64,000 bases of DNA from Datisca glomerata (GCA_003255025.1 QANY01002235.1:62001-126000), one strand, 5' to 3'. Counted from the first letter of the stretch, positions 20,743 through 32,708 are shown. Numbers and translations: made by a program. Notes: a model not told the origin generated them from the letters alone.

Positions 20743-21190
20743 TAGTATTGGACAACTGCCCTTTCCCCTCGTTCATTTACCCTTCCCTCATTCCTTCTAT
20801 ATAAACTCATCATTTTCCTCCAATTTTTTCGTAGAATCACACTCTCTAACTCTCATTTTATTTTGCTATAAGATCTCAAACTCTCACTTTATTTATTGCA
20901 ATAAACTCTCGTGCTCTTAAATATTCATTCTCTTAGAGTCTAACTTATAAGTTCTCAAGTTCACTACATCTTTTTTACGTTTATTTTGTTTCTCATTTTC
21001 TATGTCAATTTCTGAAATTGAAACTTACAGAAAAAAACAATTTTATAAGTCCATCCTTGAACGTCAACCAACTAGCTCGTTATAAGTCTGCGCTCGGGCC
21101 TCCATATTTTATATTAATAATATTCATAGATAGGTTACATTTAAAAAACCATAGAAGGCCTTGAGGTATAAACAAATATCAAATGTAGTC
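20743..21190 (+). promoter_or_regulatory. Promoter-like segment with TATA box, probable LTR piece
   Basis: A tctatataaactcatc TATA-like box at about 20796-20810 is followed by a CT-rich transcribed-leader-like region with recurrent actctcactttattt motifs (20850-20910). No gene follows. The arrangement resembles the promoter and R/U5 part of a plant LTR (compare 59400-59500), but no PBS or partner LTR was found. Confidence 0.4.
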
Positions 21191-21199
21191 ACCGACACA

Positions 21200-21800
21200 T
21201 TTTTCAAGAAAAAAAATTTATGTGCAAAAATATTTTCACACATGCGCTGCACTTGCTCTAAATTTTAGTAGTTTATATAATATGTATAGAAGATCTTATA
21301 TATACATGTATGTTTTGCAGTATATATTATAAACAATTTTATATTATATAAAATTTGTAGACAAAAATTTAAATTTACATTGCCGCACGTGAAGAATAGT
21401 TCTTAGCGCCGAAATTTGTTTCTTTTAGAATTAAAGGTGGCTATTTTATTTTTATTTTATTTCTGATTATTTTTTATTTTTAAAAGTGATATATTCTTAA
21501 TGTTCTATTTTATTTGGGGTAGGATCATAAAATAAATTCAGATCGGGCCAAACCACTAATGATAATAGAAGTGTGAGTCACATAGTGTATTAATTAAGGA
21601 GAGAATATTAAGATTAAATCACTTGAAAAAAAATAAAAAATAGCCAATGATGAAATAAATTAAGTGCAATATTCATGAAGTTTATATCATACATACTGTA
21701 TATACAAAAAAAAACATTTGCCACATGATTTTTTTATTTCGAGGCACGTGGAGTGACTATTTTCTTATATTTTTTTATACTTGTGACAATTTTTTATGAT
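21200..21800. repeat. AT-rich dispersed repeat, partner of 27290-27650
   Basis: The motifs agtttatataatat, aatttgtttcttttagaatt with ggtggctatttt, and aagtgatatattcttaatgttc recur in order at 27420-27650; separately the stretch at 21700-21800 matches 27290-27400 in reverse complement. Probably two decayed copies of a small non-autonomous DNA element. Confidence 0.45.
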
Positions 21801-23103
21801 TTGTTTAATCATGATCTATTTATGATCATTACTTATTAATTAATAAGATTACGAAGTACCAAGATTTTCATAAATGTAGAGGGTCGAAAAGTCATACTAG
21901 AAATTTGAGAAATTGTAGTAGATGACTGTCTTTATTAAATAATATGCAACAATGACCCTTAATTTGTATAAATGCAAAAATGACCCTATTTAAGTTTAGA
22001 AATTTTTTATTTTTGTTGAACTTACTATTTTGCTCTTTTTAACTAACTTTCTGTTGAAAAGAAAAACTACTTTCCTAATTTGTCCATCTTCTCCAACCTC
22101 CATAAATGTAATTTGGATACCTTTTTCCACCTCCAAAAATAGCTCAAAGATTTCAAGATTTCTCACATTCTTTCTCATTTTAGTTTGCTTACCAACAGCT
22201 TTGGATGCTCAACTGATGAGTATGCACATCCTACTCCAGAACATTTATTAGCATAGTAAAATCGAAGACGGTAAAATTGAAGCTAAAAGGGATTCCATAA
22301 TCAAGTATCGACTCCAATTTTTCTCTTCTCCCCTTGAATAAATACCTCCTCTGACGATGTTCATTGATACGTCTTCAATTAAACTTTGTATAAAGAGAGG
22401 GAAGAATGATTGTTGCCTTTTGTCTGAACTGTCCTTCAATTTTCTTTTTTCGAGAATGATTTTATTCAATTATCTTGTCTCTCTTCTCTTCTCTCTCTCT
22501 CACGCGCACACACACACATACACAGACGTCTATCGATCTCAGTCTCAGTCGAGCCTCTTGCTGAAATCGATAGCCCCTCTTCAATTCCAAGCTCCTTTTT
22601 AGGTATGTGACTCTCTCTCTCTCTCACTCAGGTTTTGCACCTTGGGCATGTGGATATATTAAACTTGTCCTTTATTTTATGTTAAGGCATATAAGACTCA
22701 TAAGTGTCAAATCTAGTTTTTAATTATTTATGTTTTCCATGTGAAATAGCATAATGAATGAATACGGAGACTCTTATTTGATGTATGTGATAATTGTGAG
22801 TGGGAATACAATGGGTTTCACCTAAGTGATCAAATTGAAGCAATTTTGTTTATTTTGAAATGGAACCTATACAATAGTGCCCAATATTTATGTCTTATTC
22901 TCACTATATCTAGTATGTAATAGACATATTTTATTTTAGGTGAAGTGGACCATTTATAATATCTAGTTTCTCTATTTTTTTCAGTTGTCAATCGCTATTG
23001 TTGTTTTATATCATAGGCATTGGAATGTTTCCAAGAAATTTGTTGATTACAAATTGTACCCATTATTGATTGATGACAACTCCAATTATTGTGATTTGAT
23101 TGG

Positions 23104-23655
23104 TTGTTGGTATCAGAGATTGGTTTAGAAGCTCGAAATATTCAAGTATATGTCAATTTAGAATATGGTGCTTTTGAGATTAGGGATGACTTCGGTGTTA
23201 AGTGGTATTTGGCCTTGATTAAGAATAAGAAGGGTTTAAATTATCGATTAATCATCTCCACTTCTATTAGTAGCACAAGGATGATTCAAGAAGCTATTGA
23301 TGCAACACATTCAATTAGTATGATGGCTCATCTTCATGTATGGTGGTTGAACCAATAACAATTGATGATGTTTTTGTTGAGGATATGGATGTAGAGAATA
23401 TACCTCCATCTTTTATTATTAGGAAACAACATATTTTTTCTAGTAAGGACATGTTGATAAAAGCATTGAAGGTTATTGCGTTGAGGGCCAATTTTTAATA
23501 TAGGATTGTAAAGTCAAATTGTTCTCGTTTGGTTCTTCGTTATGTGAATGAGAATTTTGCATGTACTTACTTGCTACATGTTTTGAGGATAGTGAAATGT
23601 GGTTCGTATGGCCGTTTTGGTCACAATAAAAGGATGTGCAAAAACCCTAAACTTT
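23104..23655 (+). pseudogene. MULE transposase remnant, N-terminus joined to zinc knuckle
   Basis: The first 84-codon frame (IQVYVNLEYGAFEIRDDFG) is typical of the N-terminal region of MURA-like proteins. A frameshift near 23340 leads into PITIDDVFVEDMDVEN and then a MuDR-type DNA-binding domain start (FSSKDMLIKALKVIALRANF), broken by one stop. Immediately after a shortened C-rich stretch comes YGRFGHNKRMCKNP, the CCHC zinc knuckle normally at the C-terminus. The DDE catalytic core that should lie between them is absent. The protein would bind element ends and catalyse transposition (family knowledge); this copy cannot. Confidence 0.75.
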
Positions 23656-24690
23656 AGCTGCTAGTTCTTCTCTTTGAAAATATTTATTTTCACAATTTCT
23701 GTACTGTTATTGATATATGAGAATTATGTGCAACATACTCTTACTAACTCTTTTATTTTGAATAAAATAATTTCTGGTTGAATATGTGTTTATGAGTCGT
23801 AAACAGTTTTTATCCTGTTGAGTCTAGAGATGCAGTGTAGTTTGCTGCATATTTATTACTGCCTTTATATTTTTTCCTTGAAATACATATATATTTTACT
23901 AATTTGTAATTAATTTTGATATTGTCTTTGTAATATTTTTTCAACAATATATATTACGTTAATTATATTTCAGCAAATTAAAAACATGTTTAAAATTTAG
24001 CTGCTAGTTCTTTTCATTGAAAATGTTTGTTTTGATAAATTATGTACTATTCTGGAAATGACAGAACTATCTGCAGCATACTTTTACCGTCTCTTTTATT
24101 TTGAATAAAAAATGCATTGGGTTAAATACATGTTTACAAGTCTTAAATTTTTTTTTTTAACCTTTTGAGTATGGAGATGCAGTGTACTTTGTTGCATATT
24201 TATTACTGTCTTTTATGTTTTTTCCTTGAAATACATATAGATTTTACAAAGTTTTAGTTAATTTTGATATTGTCTTCATGATACTTGAACAATAAATATT
24301 TCGTTAATCATATGTCAGCAAATTAAAAACATGTTTAAAATTGAGCTGCTAGTTCTTATTGAAAATGTTTGTTTTGATAATTTCTATACTATACTGAAAG
24401 TAGGAGAACTATCTGTTACATTACTGTCTCTTTTATTTTGAATAAAAAATGTGTCTGGTTAAATGTATGTTACGTGATGTAAATATTTTTTAACCTATTG
24501 TGTCTGAAAATGCAGTGTACTTTGTTGCACATTCGTTACTGCCTTTTATATTTTTTTCCTTGAAATACATATAGATTTTATTAATTAGTAAAACCTTGCT
24601 GCACATTTGTTATTGTATTAAGTTGTAATTAATTTTGATATTATTTTCGTGATATTTCAACAATAAATATTTCGTTAATTATATGTTAGG
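23655..24690. repeat. Three tandem copies of a roughly 343-bp unit
   Basis: Units begin at about 23655, 23997 and 24341 with the motif agctgctagttctt and proceed through gaaaatgtttgttt, cttttattttgaata, gatgcagtgtactttg, cctttatattttttccttga and aattttgatattgtctt. They follow the stop of the MULE reading frame and lie inside the MULE ends. No coding potential. Confidence 0.88.
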
Positions 24691-24699
24691 TTGAATAGT

Positions 24700-25640
24700 A
24701 CTTCGTCATCTTTGTTATGCCTTTACTGTTTTCTCAAAAGATGTACCATAAGTTGTGAAGGAAACTTACTCACCTTCAAGTCGAGCAAGTGACCAATACA
24801 ACTTTCTTTGAACTTCTTTGCTTGTGTGAGAATCAATAATCTTTTCAATGTTGTTACCAGGAAGGGATTTGAATATACAACTATACTTTGCAAAGGCGTA
24901 TACGGTATTCTTGGGATCAACAATGCCCTTTCCTGCAATGTTACAAAAAACAATTATTCAATTTTAATATGATTAAATAGTGTAAACATATTGTTGACAA
25001 GATGTTACTATATGTTTATTAGTTATATAATTATTCTTAATTTTATAACTACCTCATTTTGTGTAAATATCGACTCATGCTTTTCTCTACGTTGGATTTC
25101 TTGTTCACTTTTTTCAAATTCTTCATGGCTTTCCTTCTTCAAGTTCTTCAGTTTCAACCTAATGGACATGGATATTTAATAATATACATATAAAAATTTA
25201 TACTATTTAATATTAGTAAACATCCACTTTAATCTATTATTATTACTCCCTTGCTTATGTTGTCTTGAGTTGTACTATACAAATAATACTCAGACGATTC
25301 TCTCTCGGAGTCTGATATTTGAAGTGTTGTTTCTTTTGATATTTTTCCATTTGATTGTGAAGAAGTGGCATTAATATGTTACCGTAAACTACATCTTATT
25401 TTTTATGGACGTTCTTCCTACTATAAAATTTCAAAGTTTATGAGAAATCTTGGTGCCTGAGGTGCCTCCTCATCGACGTTGGCACACGGTGGTTTAGTGT
25501 CTCAGTGGCTCGATGGCTCAGTGGTTGGGGAGGGTTTCTCGGTAAAATCACATGAGGGAGAGAGAGAGAGATGAGAGAAAACTAATTTTGTTCTTCTATT
25601 ACGTACTGAAAGAGGTAGTTTTGAAGTTTCATATTTTATT
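24700..25640. other. MULE interior without recognisable gene
   Basis: AT-rich sequence with short frames only. A GA microsatellite (25555-25580) lies near the right end and a CT/CA-rich tract (22466-22520) near the left end. Confidence 0.4.
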
Positions 25641-25759
25641 CAGTGGCTATATTAGTAAATGGGTCATTTTTACAGCTACTATTATCTAAGGGCCATTGCT
25701 GCTTATTATTAATATAATTGGGGTACCTATGCAAAAAGCCCTAATCATCATAAGGGCTA

Positions 25760-27190
25760 GCCTAGCCAATTCCTATCTAGATGTCTAAAACAAGGCTCCT
25801 TTACAAGCCCAAATAAGGCCACCTATATGATTGAATATGACTGAATGACATAATCCCATATGAATGATTTGATGGCATATGGGCGAGCTCCATAAGACCA
25901 AACTCTATATGAATAGTCTAATGGCATATGGTCACTTCTCACGTGATTGGCAACATGACATATGCAAGCGATTGACATTGCAGAATATTATCCCGGTCTT
26001 AAAATCTAATCTATTTTAGAACAAATATAAAGTTTATACAATTGATGCTAAACTAAAAATTGTGTGAAGCCTTCTCTTCACAAAATTAGATCCTCGATCT
26101 ACGTGCAAACTGTGTCCTCAATCTACACTCGAAACTATGAAAACCAATGAGAAACCACCGCTCCATGCTCGTGGATTGATACCTCATGAGCCACCGTGAG
26201 CCTGTCGTGAGCCATTGTGAATCGCCATAAACCACCGTTACCCATGAATTGATACCTCATGATGGTACTTAATAAATCCAATCCTTAGTTTAGTCAGTAG
26301 ATTTTATTAATTGTTTAGACATGGGGATAATTATTTTTATGGTTTATGAGCTAGCCTATGAGTTATAGATATTATCGTAACCATAATAAATAATTATGGC
26401 ATAAATACCTAGTAGTCAACTAAGTCAATCTTAATTTTAATAATGTAAATTATTAATTTGAATTAGTTTTAATCAAAATATATCTTCTCCCACTAATGGT
26501 GCCAATAGGCTTAGAATTAATCTCAGACAAACCTCCTATTTCTAGTGAAATCCAATGGTCAGGCTAATCTTCTCCCTGGCAGAAATTAGAAAGGTAAAGA
26601 AATTTGAGATTTTTTCTTCCAAGTGTATACACACCATTATTCAGTTGATGACCTGATGAATTGCGAAGAAGATAGTGATGTATAGATTCACGATTCATAG
26701 CTATTCATGGTGGTTCACATTTTATCCGTTACGGCTCATGGAAGGCGACAAATGGCGGCTTCCGACAACGTAGTGCGATGACTTCCCATTGGTTTTTGTG
26801 GTTTCGTAAATAGATCAAGGACACCATTTCTTCCAAGATCGAAGATCATATCATGAAGACAAAGCTTCCATTTTCTAGTTCACCCATCAAAGATATAAAC
26901 TTTATGTTTGTTCCAACATAGATTTAATTGTTTAACGATTAGATTTTAAGATCTAGACCTTTTCAGCTGCATTAATTTCATCACACGTCAATAGTCCAAT
27001 CATATGAGACAAGACCATATGGCTTTGGACTATTTATATAGAGCTCCGCCATATGCCATCAAACTAATCATATGAGATGCGAATATACATCATTCGGTCT
27101 TAGATGTGGCCTTATTTGAGCTTGTGGCCTTATTCGAGCTTGTAAAAGAACTTTGTTTTAGATTCTAGGTATGAATTGGGCCATGGGCCT
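25760..27190. repeat. Inverted repeat (about 500-bp arms) related to copia LTR
   Basis: The left arm (25770-26270) and the right arm (26680-27190) are reverse complements of each other: gaataaggccac, gatggcatatggc, gattttaagatct / gatcttaaaatc, acaaacataaagtttatat, and aaaaccaatgagaa appear in mirrored order. Motifs within the arms (cctcgatctacgtg; agattttaagatct) also occur at 29510-29690, just before the copia primer site, so the arms look like LTR copies of that copia family. The central 26270-26640 has a partner at 48490-48660 in the same orientation. No coding frame. Confidence 0.6.
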
Positions 27191-27289
27191 TTTTGATGAA
27201 AATTCATAGTATGACTTTTCGGCCTTTTTTGTCTATAGTATCCAACCATGTATGTAATTTGCATTAAGTAATGATTATAAGTAGGCTAT

Positions 27290-27650
27290 GATGAAAAAAA
27301 TCATCAAAAATACCAACAAGTATAAAAAAACATAAAAAATAGCAACTGCACACACCCTAAAATAAAAAAATTTACGTGATAAAAAAAATTATGATGTCAC
27401 CCGCAAAAAACTGCTCTAGTCGTCAAAAGTTTATATAATATATATTATACATATAAAATATACCACAAAAATATTATATATATACACACACACACACACA
27501 CATATTATATATTAGATAAACTTTCTGAACATTACATTTAATTTCACTAGGCGTGCGAGGGTCAATTTTTTTGAACCAAATTTTTTTTTTAGATTTGAGG
27601 GTGGCTATTTTTTTGTTTCATCACTGGCCTTTTTTCCTGTAAAGTGACCT
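27290..27650. repeat. AT-rich dispersed repeat, partner of 21200-21800
   Basis: Contains an AC microsatellite at 27483-27502. The ends caacaagtataaaaaaacat and agatttgagggtggctattt give a loose inverted-repeat pair (agttgctattttttatg in reverse complement of the left). Likely a small decayed DNA element. Confidence 0.4.
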
Positions 27651-28194
27651 AATCTTGATGTTCTCCAATTTGCATTTCCATTTTTGAACCATTTAGGTGT
27701 ACTAGTCAATTCACACGTGCAATGCACATATATTTGAATATATTATATATGTAGCTATGATTGTCACTTATATTCTTGTTTGTTTATGTGAATTAAAAAG
27801 AAATGCATTTAGCCCCACATTATTATTTTTAATTTACTTGAGTAATATCAAGATAACGCTATATTGTTATTTTCTTTGTTTATTAATATATTCTCATTCA
27901 ACAATATTGTAGAAAATACCATGCATGTTTTAAAAATAATAAGAGTATACAGTAGAAATATACTCTAAAAAATAAAATAAAAAGTGGCATCATTAAAAGT
28001 AAATAATCTATTTTATAGTTTTTTTTAACTTTATCTTAATTGTTTTGTTCCAAAATTTAATACTAATAAATTAGGCTAATTTAGGAAGATAGTCTATTTT
28101 TAAAAAAATAAGTAAGAGAATTAGAAAAAATAGTTGTATTTGCAAGAATGATTGGTTTTTTAACTGTAAATATTTTTTGATAAAACTGGAAAAA

Positions 28195-28395
28195 AATATA
28201 TATACAGGTATACTACGGTATATAAAAAGATACCATGTTATATATCTGTATACCATCAATTTCCCGTAGTATATTTGTATATACCATCTGTGGTATAATA
28301 TGGTATATTTGTATACCATAGTATATATTAATATACCATCAATAATATGTAGTATATTTTTATATATCATCCGTGATAAATATATATCATACTAG
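28195..28395. repeat. TATAC/GTATA-rich imperfect repeat block
   Basis: Repeated tataccat and atggtat motifs (for example gtataccatcaatt, ggtatatttgtataccat) form many small overlapping inverted repeats inside the Helitron. The apparent 99-codon frame across it is low complexity. Confidence 0.75.
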
Positions 28396-28399
28396 TACC

Positions 28400-28745
28400 A
28401 CACCCAAACCTCTCCTCCTCCAACTTCTTCACCTCTCTCTCGCTGGATTCTCTAATTCTCCACTTTGGAGCAAACTTGAGATAAGCAGTGCGAATATCAG
28501 AGAAGGAGGCGTCCTTGCGAATCCTGAGGATGGAGTAGTAGCGAATCCTGAGGATGGAGTAGTAGCAAGACCCGACGTTCGATCCATGGTGAATCGAAAT
28601 CTGAAAAAAAAACCCAAAAAATATGGTGACCTTGGTGTCCACCGGGGAAGAATTGAAATTGGAGACATTGATGGGTACGAGGTGGCAGTAGAGGGCGAAC
28701 AGAAGAGGATCGGGAGAGACGGAGTCAGAGCAAGCATTGGCAATG
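28400..28745 (-). pseudogene. Captured J-domain (DnaJ-like) gene fragment
   Basis: The minus frame 28642-28367 contains YYSILRIRKDASFSDIRTAY followed by LKFAPKW, a clear match to helix I-II of plant J-domain proteins (the YYSVLGI..DAS..DIR.AYRKLA..WHPD pattern, family knowledge). The HPD tripeptide essential for Hsp70 stimulation is missing: sequence diverges right after KW (RIRESSEREVKKLEEE). The YYSILRIR octapeptide is duplicated by a 24-bp tandem repeat (28517-28564). The upstream part is in another frame. It lies wholly inside the Helitron, so transduplication from a host gene is the natural explanation. Whether it is transcribed is unknown. Confidence 0.75.
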
Positions 28746-29699
28746 GTCTCTAAATTAGAGGGAGAAAAATATTACGAAGGAGAGAGATAGACGGAGTGAT
28801 GGTGGCCACAAGAATAGGCCATTCTTGCAATAAAATTTTTTTCTAGCCATTTTCTAAAACCACTCTTAAAAATAGACTATTCATTATAATTTTCCAATAA
28901 ATTATGTGTTATCATATTTATGTGAAATACCAAATATAATAACATATAAAATATATTGCACATCTAAAGTCTGTAAAAGTATGTGGTAATTGAATTATAT
29001 TTAAAGTATATTATTTAAATTTTTACACCAATAAATTCTCTTTCCCCGGTACATTTATAAACCATTAGAAAGTTGTAGTTTTCTCTATAACTTTTAAATA
29101 ACATGTTATAATTCACTCAAAGTTATCAAATTAACTTAAAATTTATTTATTACATATTTTTTTTATTTTTTCAAAGACATTAAATAGGTGAATAAGCTTA
29201 AAAAGTTAAATGCTTACTTTTAATTTATTATAGTTTTAAAAGAAATCAATTATTTAGTATTACATGTAAATCATAAGGATATTTTGATAATGTAAACATA
29301 ATAAGGGGATAAAATTGTCCAAAATAAATTCACATATCCTCCTCGCTTTTAATATATTATAGATGACTTGCACTTGTTCATTCTCCTACTTTGATCATGA
29401 AAATCGTGGTACTTTGTAATTTACTTATTTAGTCACACTATGTGACTAACACAGGGTTATTTGCAGCTTGCGGAGTAGATGACGGCGTGGGTGTAGCGGC
29501 TATCTCATAGTTTCATGATTTCACACGTAGATCGAGAACATAGTTCACCCGTAAATCGATGACCTTGTGGCATAAAAGTTTTAATATTTTTTGGTAAATG
29601 CATGAATAATATGATTTTTTAAATTCATTATAACATGGATTAGATTGTTTAATTAGATGTTAAGATCGAGATAGTTTTTGCCTGCTCCAACCTTTTAAT

Positions 29700-29714
29700 T
29701 AATATCAGAGCTAC
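29700..29714 (+). other. Copia primer binding site
   Basis: taatatcagagctac resembles the tRNA-iMet PBS (TGGTATCAGAGC) with two changes, and follows the LTR-like end motif cctgctccaacc. Confidence 0.55.
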
Positions 29715-31969
29715 ATTATAAATGTATTTATTAGATGTCTATCAGATAATTCTATTTTTTAAGCATCTTCTTTTAGATACCATGTGACTTATGACTGAAT
29801 AATGAAGATAGAATTAAGTGCAATTGATTATGTGTATAAAATGACAAACCCTACAAGCATGTTATTGGGTTTATTTAAATGCAAATTTTTATTTTAATTA
29901 TCTTGTAGATATTGAATTAGTAATTATTAAATTGTGGGATTATTAGACATTAGATCAAATTATATGGACCTAAATAAAATACTAATTAAGCTTGTTTGAT
30001 TAGTCAGAGTAGGCAACTAAAGATTAGGTTGACTAATTACCTAATGAAACTTAGTAACTCATGATAATAAAAACTCACGTAGCTTAGAAAATTAAGTGGG
30101 AGCGAGATTAATTCTTAATTAAAATTTACGGTCTCCATTATTGGATCATTGTAAGGTGTTAGGGTAGCTCGTATTCAATTTTAGAAGCTCCTAAGGAAGA
30201 CTATCTGAAGTATCAAATATTACAAGTATGGTCTTAATGATCATCTTAGTAAGAAAATGACTAGGAATGACCTGCCTAAGTAGGATTTGTCCTTTTATCA
30301 TGAGTGTGAAGGTGAATTAAGGGTATACACATGATTACTTGGTATTAATACTGATTGGAAGGATTACTAACTATTAATATCATAATAGTAATTAATTGGA
30401 TCGAACCATTCTACTTGACAATAAATGTGCATTCTGACTAGCGTGTTCTTATGAGAGTTGGGATATTGTTTGCATACATTGCATGTTTTGTTTTTATTTT
30501 ATTGTTATTATGTATGCTTAAATTAGAATGTACATGTAATTAGTAAGATTTTTATTATTTTCAATCATTATAATGTCGTCTATGAGCCCATCAGCATCTA
30601 TAATGAAGATATTATGAATGTTTATGGATATTAACTAAGACTTTAATTTAACCGTGAAAAGAAGAAAATACATTCATAAGTAACGTTACCCAATATCATT
30701 CTTAGAGTTCCACCCATGAGAGTAAAAATTAATCCTGGTTATTAAGATAGATTGAATTTTAGCTCCATGCTACGTGCTATCACTGCAAGACAAATATGTT
30801 CTAGAACTATCATAAATTCATTCTCCACGAAAGATTATATAATTATTAATCACCAAGAAGATAGTTGAAAGGGTATTGTTGAACTCTAAGATGGTAAAGG
30901 AAACTCTGGTTGAGGACTATATAATTATTGTTGGTGGTCTTTTAATGAGATAGAGATTCCTATAACAAAAGTCAATCGGAAGACACCGATCGATATAGCC
31001 TTGGATACCTAAGCGGATTTCTTACATGAGTTCATGAATAAATTGTAGCATGTGCAGAAATGTTTAATTGAGTTTAGTTGAACTAGGAACTCCAGATGGC
31101 TAAGAAAATCTTGAAGACATTTTATGTTAAATGTGACCTCGTTAACCTCTTCTTTTGGGTTTAGTCTTAGCCTAAATGTGATGAATAATATAAAAGTATT
31201 TTATAGTACAATTATCTGATAATGTTTAGTATTTTATAGTACCAAGAACGGGAAGTGTTTGTAAGTACAAACATTATATTCTTTTAAGAAGACTATATTT
31301 CAAAAGAAATATCTAGAAGCAATATAAACCTAGAACAATTATCTGATAATGTTTGTGCTATGCAACCTAGTTGGTAATAGATAAGTCTAGAAGTTAGTAG
31401 GAATCTAATTAGTCAAGAGAACAAGAGTGAAGTACTTCCTAGTACTACACAACCTTGTTATAGTGGGAGCTTTTCTCATTCATATGATAAGTAAATGCTC
31501 CTAGGAGAGTCAGCTATGGTAATCATTGAAGAACATGAGCTAGATCCTAATCACTATATTCTAGTGGGAGGGATCATGACCAACTAAGAGATTCATATTC
31601 AAGAGAGAGATTTTTTAGTCCATCTTAGAGGAACATGACTCAGATGCAAAGTCAAGACCTTCAAGGCTAGACTTAGTGCGAAGTGACATACTCAAAGAGA
31701 GGATATTGAGTGTAGATTATCATTTTCACATATAGTCATGTTCATATTTGTAAAGATATTGTATCCATTGCAGCTCATCTTGCTTACTAGTTTTGACAAA
31801 TGAATGTCAAGAATGATAACTTTTATAGAGATCTTGAAGTGAGTACCGTTATTTCTCAACTTATTGGATTTGTTGCTGAGGGCCAAAAGTTATGATATAC
31901 AAGATGGCATTAGTCTAGTTATGAACTTAATCATGAATTAAGGACTTGGAACATTATTTTCATCTTGGA

Positions 31970-32690
31970 ATCAAGCTTCTTTTTTTTTTTATTAAGGCAT
32001 AATGAGCCATGTGAGTACAAGAGGAAGGATGGATACATAATAATTTTCTTGGTGCTTCATATAGACAACATTTTATCATCAGGAGCGATCTAAAGTTAAT
32101 GTCAACGATCAAGCTTTGTTTGTCTGATTTTTTCATATAGAAGAATTTGGAAAAATGGTCTTCATTTCTAAGAAGTAAGTTCTTTCAAGGCTTAAATGTA
32201 TGATGTGATTATCCTAATTGCATAGATAATAATATCTTTCATGGGTGTGCAATGTAAGATTCTAAGAAAGATATTGTTTCCTTTTTGGGATTGGAACCCA
32301 CGTATCCTATCACTGTTTTATGACATAGAATGAAATAAACAACATGATGAAAGTTCTTTTACTTTTGGCAATGAGAAGTCTTAAATTTGGTAAGCTGTAT
32401 AACTGATCATATGTTTTTTCATAGTAGGCTTAGTCACTAGATATCACTCAAATCTAGGAAGAGTTCAATGGATAGTTATGAAGAATATACTCAAGTATTT
32501 AGAAAATAAGGGATCACATGCTTGTCTATCATTATGAGAATCTCATACCAGTTGGGTATATGGATTCAAATTTTCAAATAGATCACTTCAGCAGAAAAAA
32601 CCAGGCAGGCTCATTTACAAAGACTTTAACCACAAATGTCATTGGATCATATGTAGAGAACATGAAGGTTAAGTAGATTGTAGACGTGAT
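31970..32690 (+). pseudogene. Copia reverse transcriptase/RNase H remnant
   Basis: Translating across frame breaks gives HNEPCEYKRKDGY, IIIFLVLHIDNILSS (position of the catalytic YVDD, here HIDN), a KLMSTIKLCLSDFF block, and later VGLVTRYHSNLGRVQW with ILKYLENKG. These are the standard order of copia RT and RNase H blocks (family knowledge). The loss of the second catalytic Asp and many stops make it inactive. The corresponding blocks are recognisable on the minus strand near 49600 and 49150. Confidence 0.75.
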
Positions 32691-32694
32691 TTAT

Positions 32695-32708
32695 AGCAAG
32701 TGGAAGAT
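32695..32708 (+). other. Copia polypurine tract
   Basis: gcaagtggaagat directly precedes the LTR start TGTTAGGATTG, the common plant copia arrangement. Confidence 0.75.

Larger units (their letters stand above)
21900..25745 (+). mobile_element. Decayed Mutator-like element (MULE)
   Basis: Terminal inverted repeats are visible: left 21935-22010 (aataatatgcaacaatgacc, then gcaaaaatgaccctattta) and right 25640-25740, whose reverse complement has aataataagcagcaatggcc and gtaaaaatgacccattta. Inside are a MULE transposase remnant (23104-23655), a threefold tandem repeat (23655-24690) and CT/GA-rich stretches near both ends. Limits are approximate, and I could not match a 9-bp target duplication. 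Confidence 0.7.
27702..29363 (-). mobile_element. Non-autonomous Helitron with captured gene fragment
   Basis: On the minus strand the element starts TCTATAATATATTAAAAG (29363 down), matching the plant Helitron 5' terminus, and ends GTGCATTGCACGTG... GACTAG with a short GC-rich hairpin before CTAG at 27702-27705. The flanking bases are A before TC and T after CTAG, the expected AT insertion site without target duplication. No Rep/helicase gene is present, so it depends on an autonomous relative. Length 1662 bp. Inside are a tatac/gtata-rich block (28195-28395) and a J-domain gene fragment (28400-28745). Confidence 0.85.

Noticed and set aside
28071..28370. 99-codon Tyr/Ile-rich membrane-like protein
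   Set aside because: Translation of the tataccat/atggtata repeat block in the Helitron.
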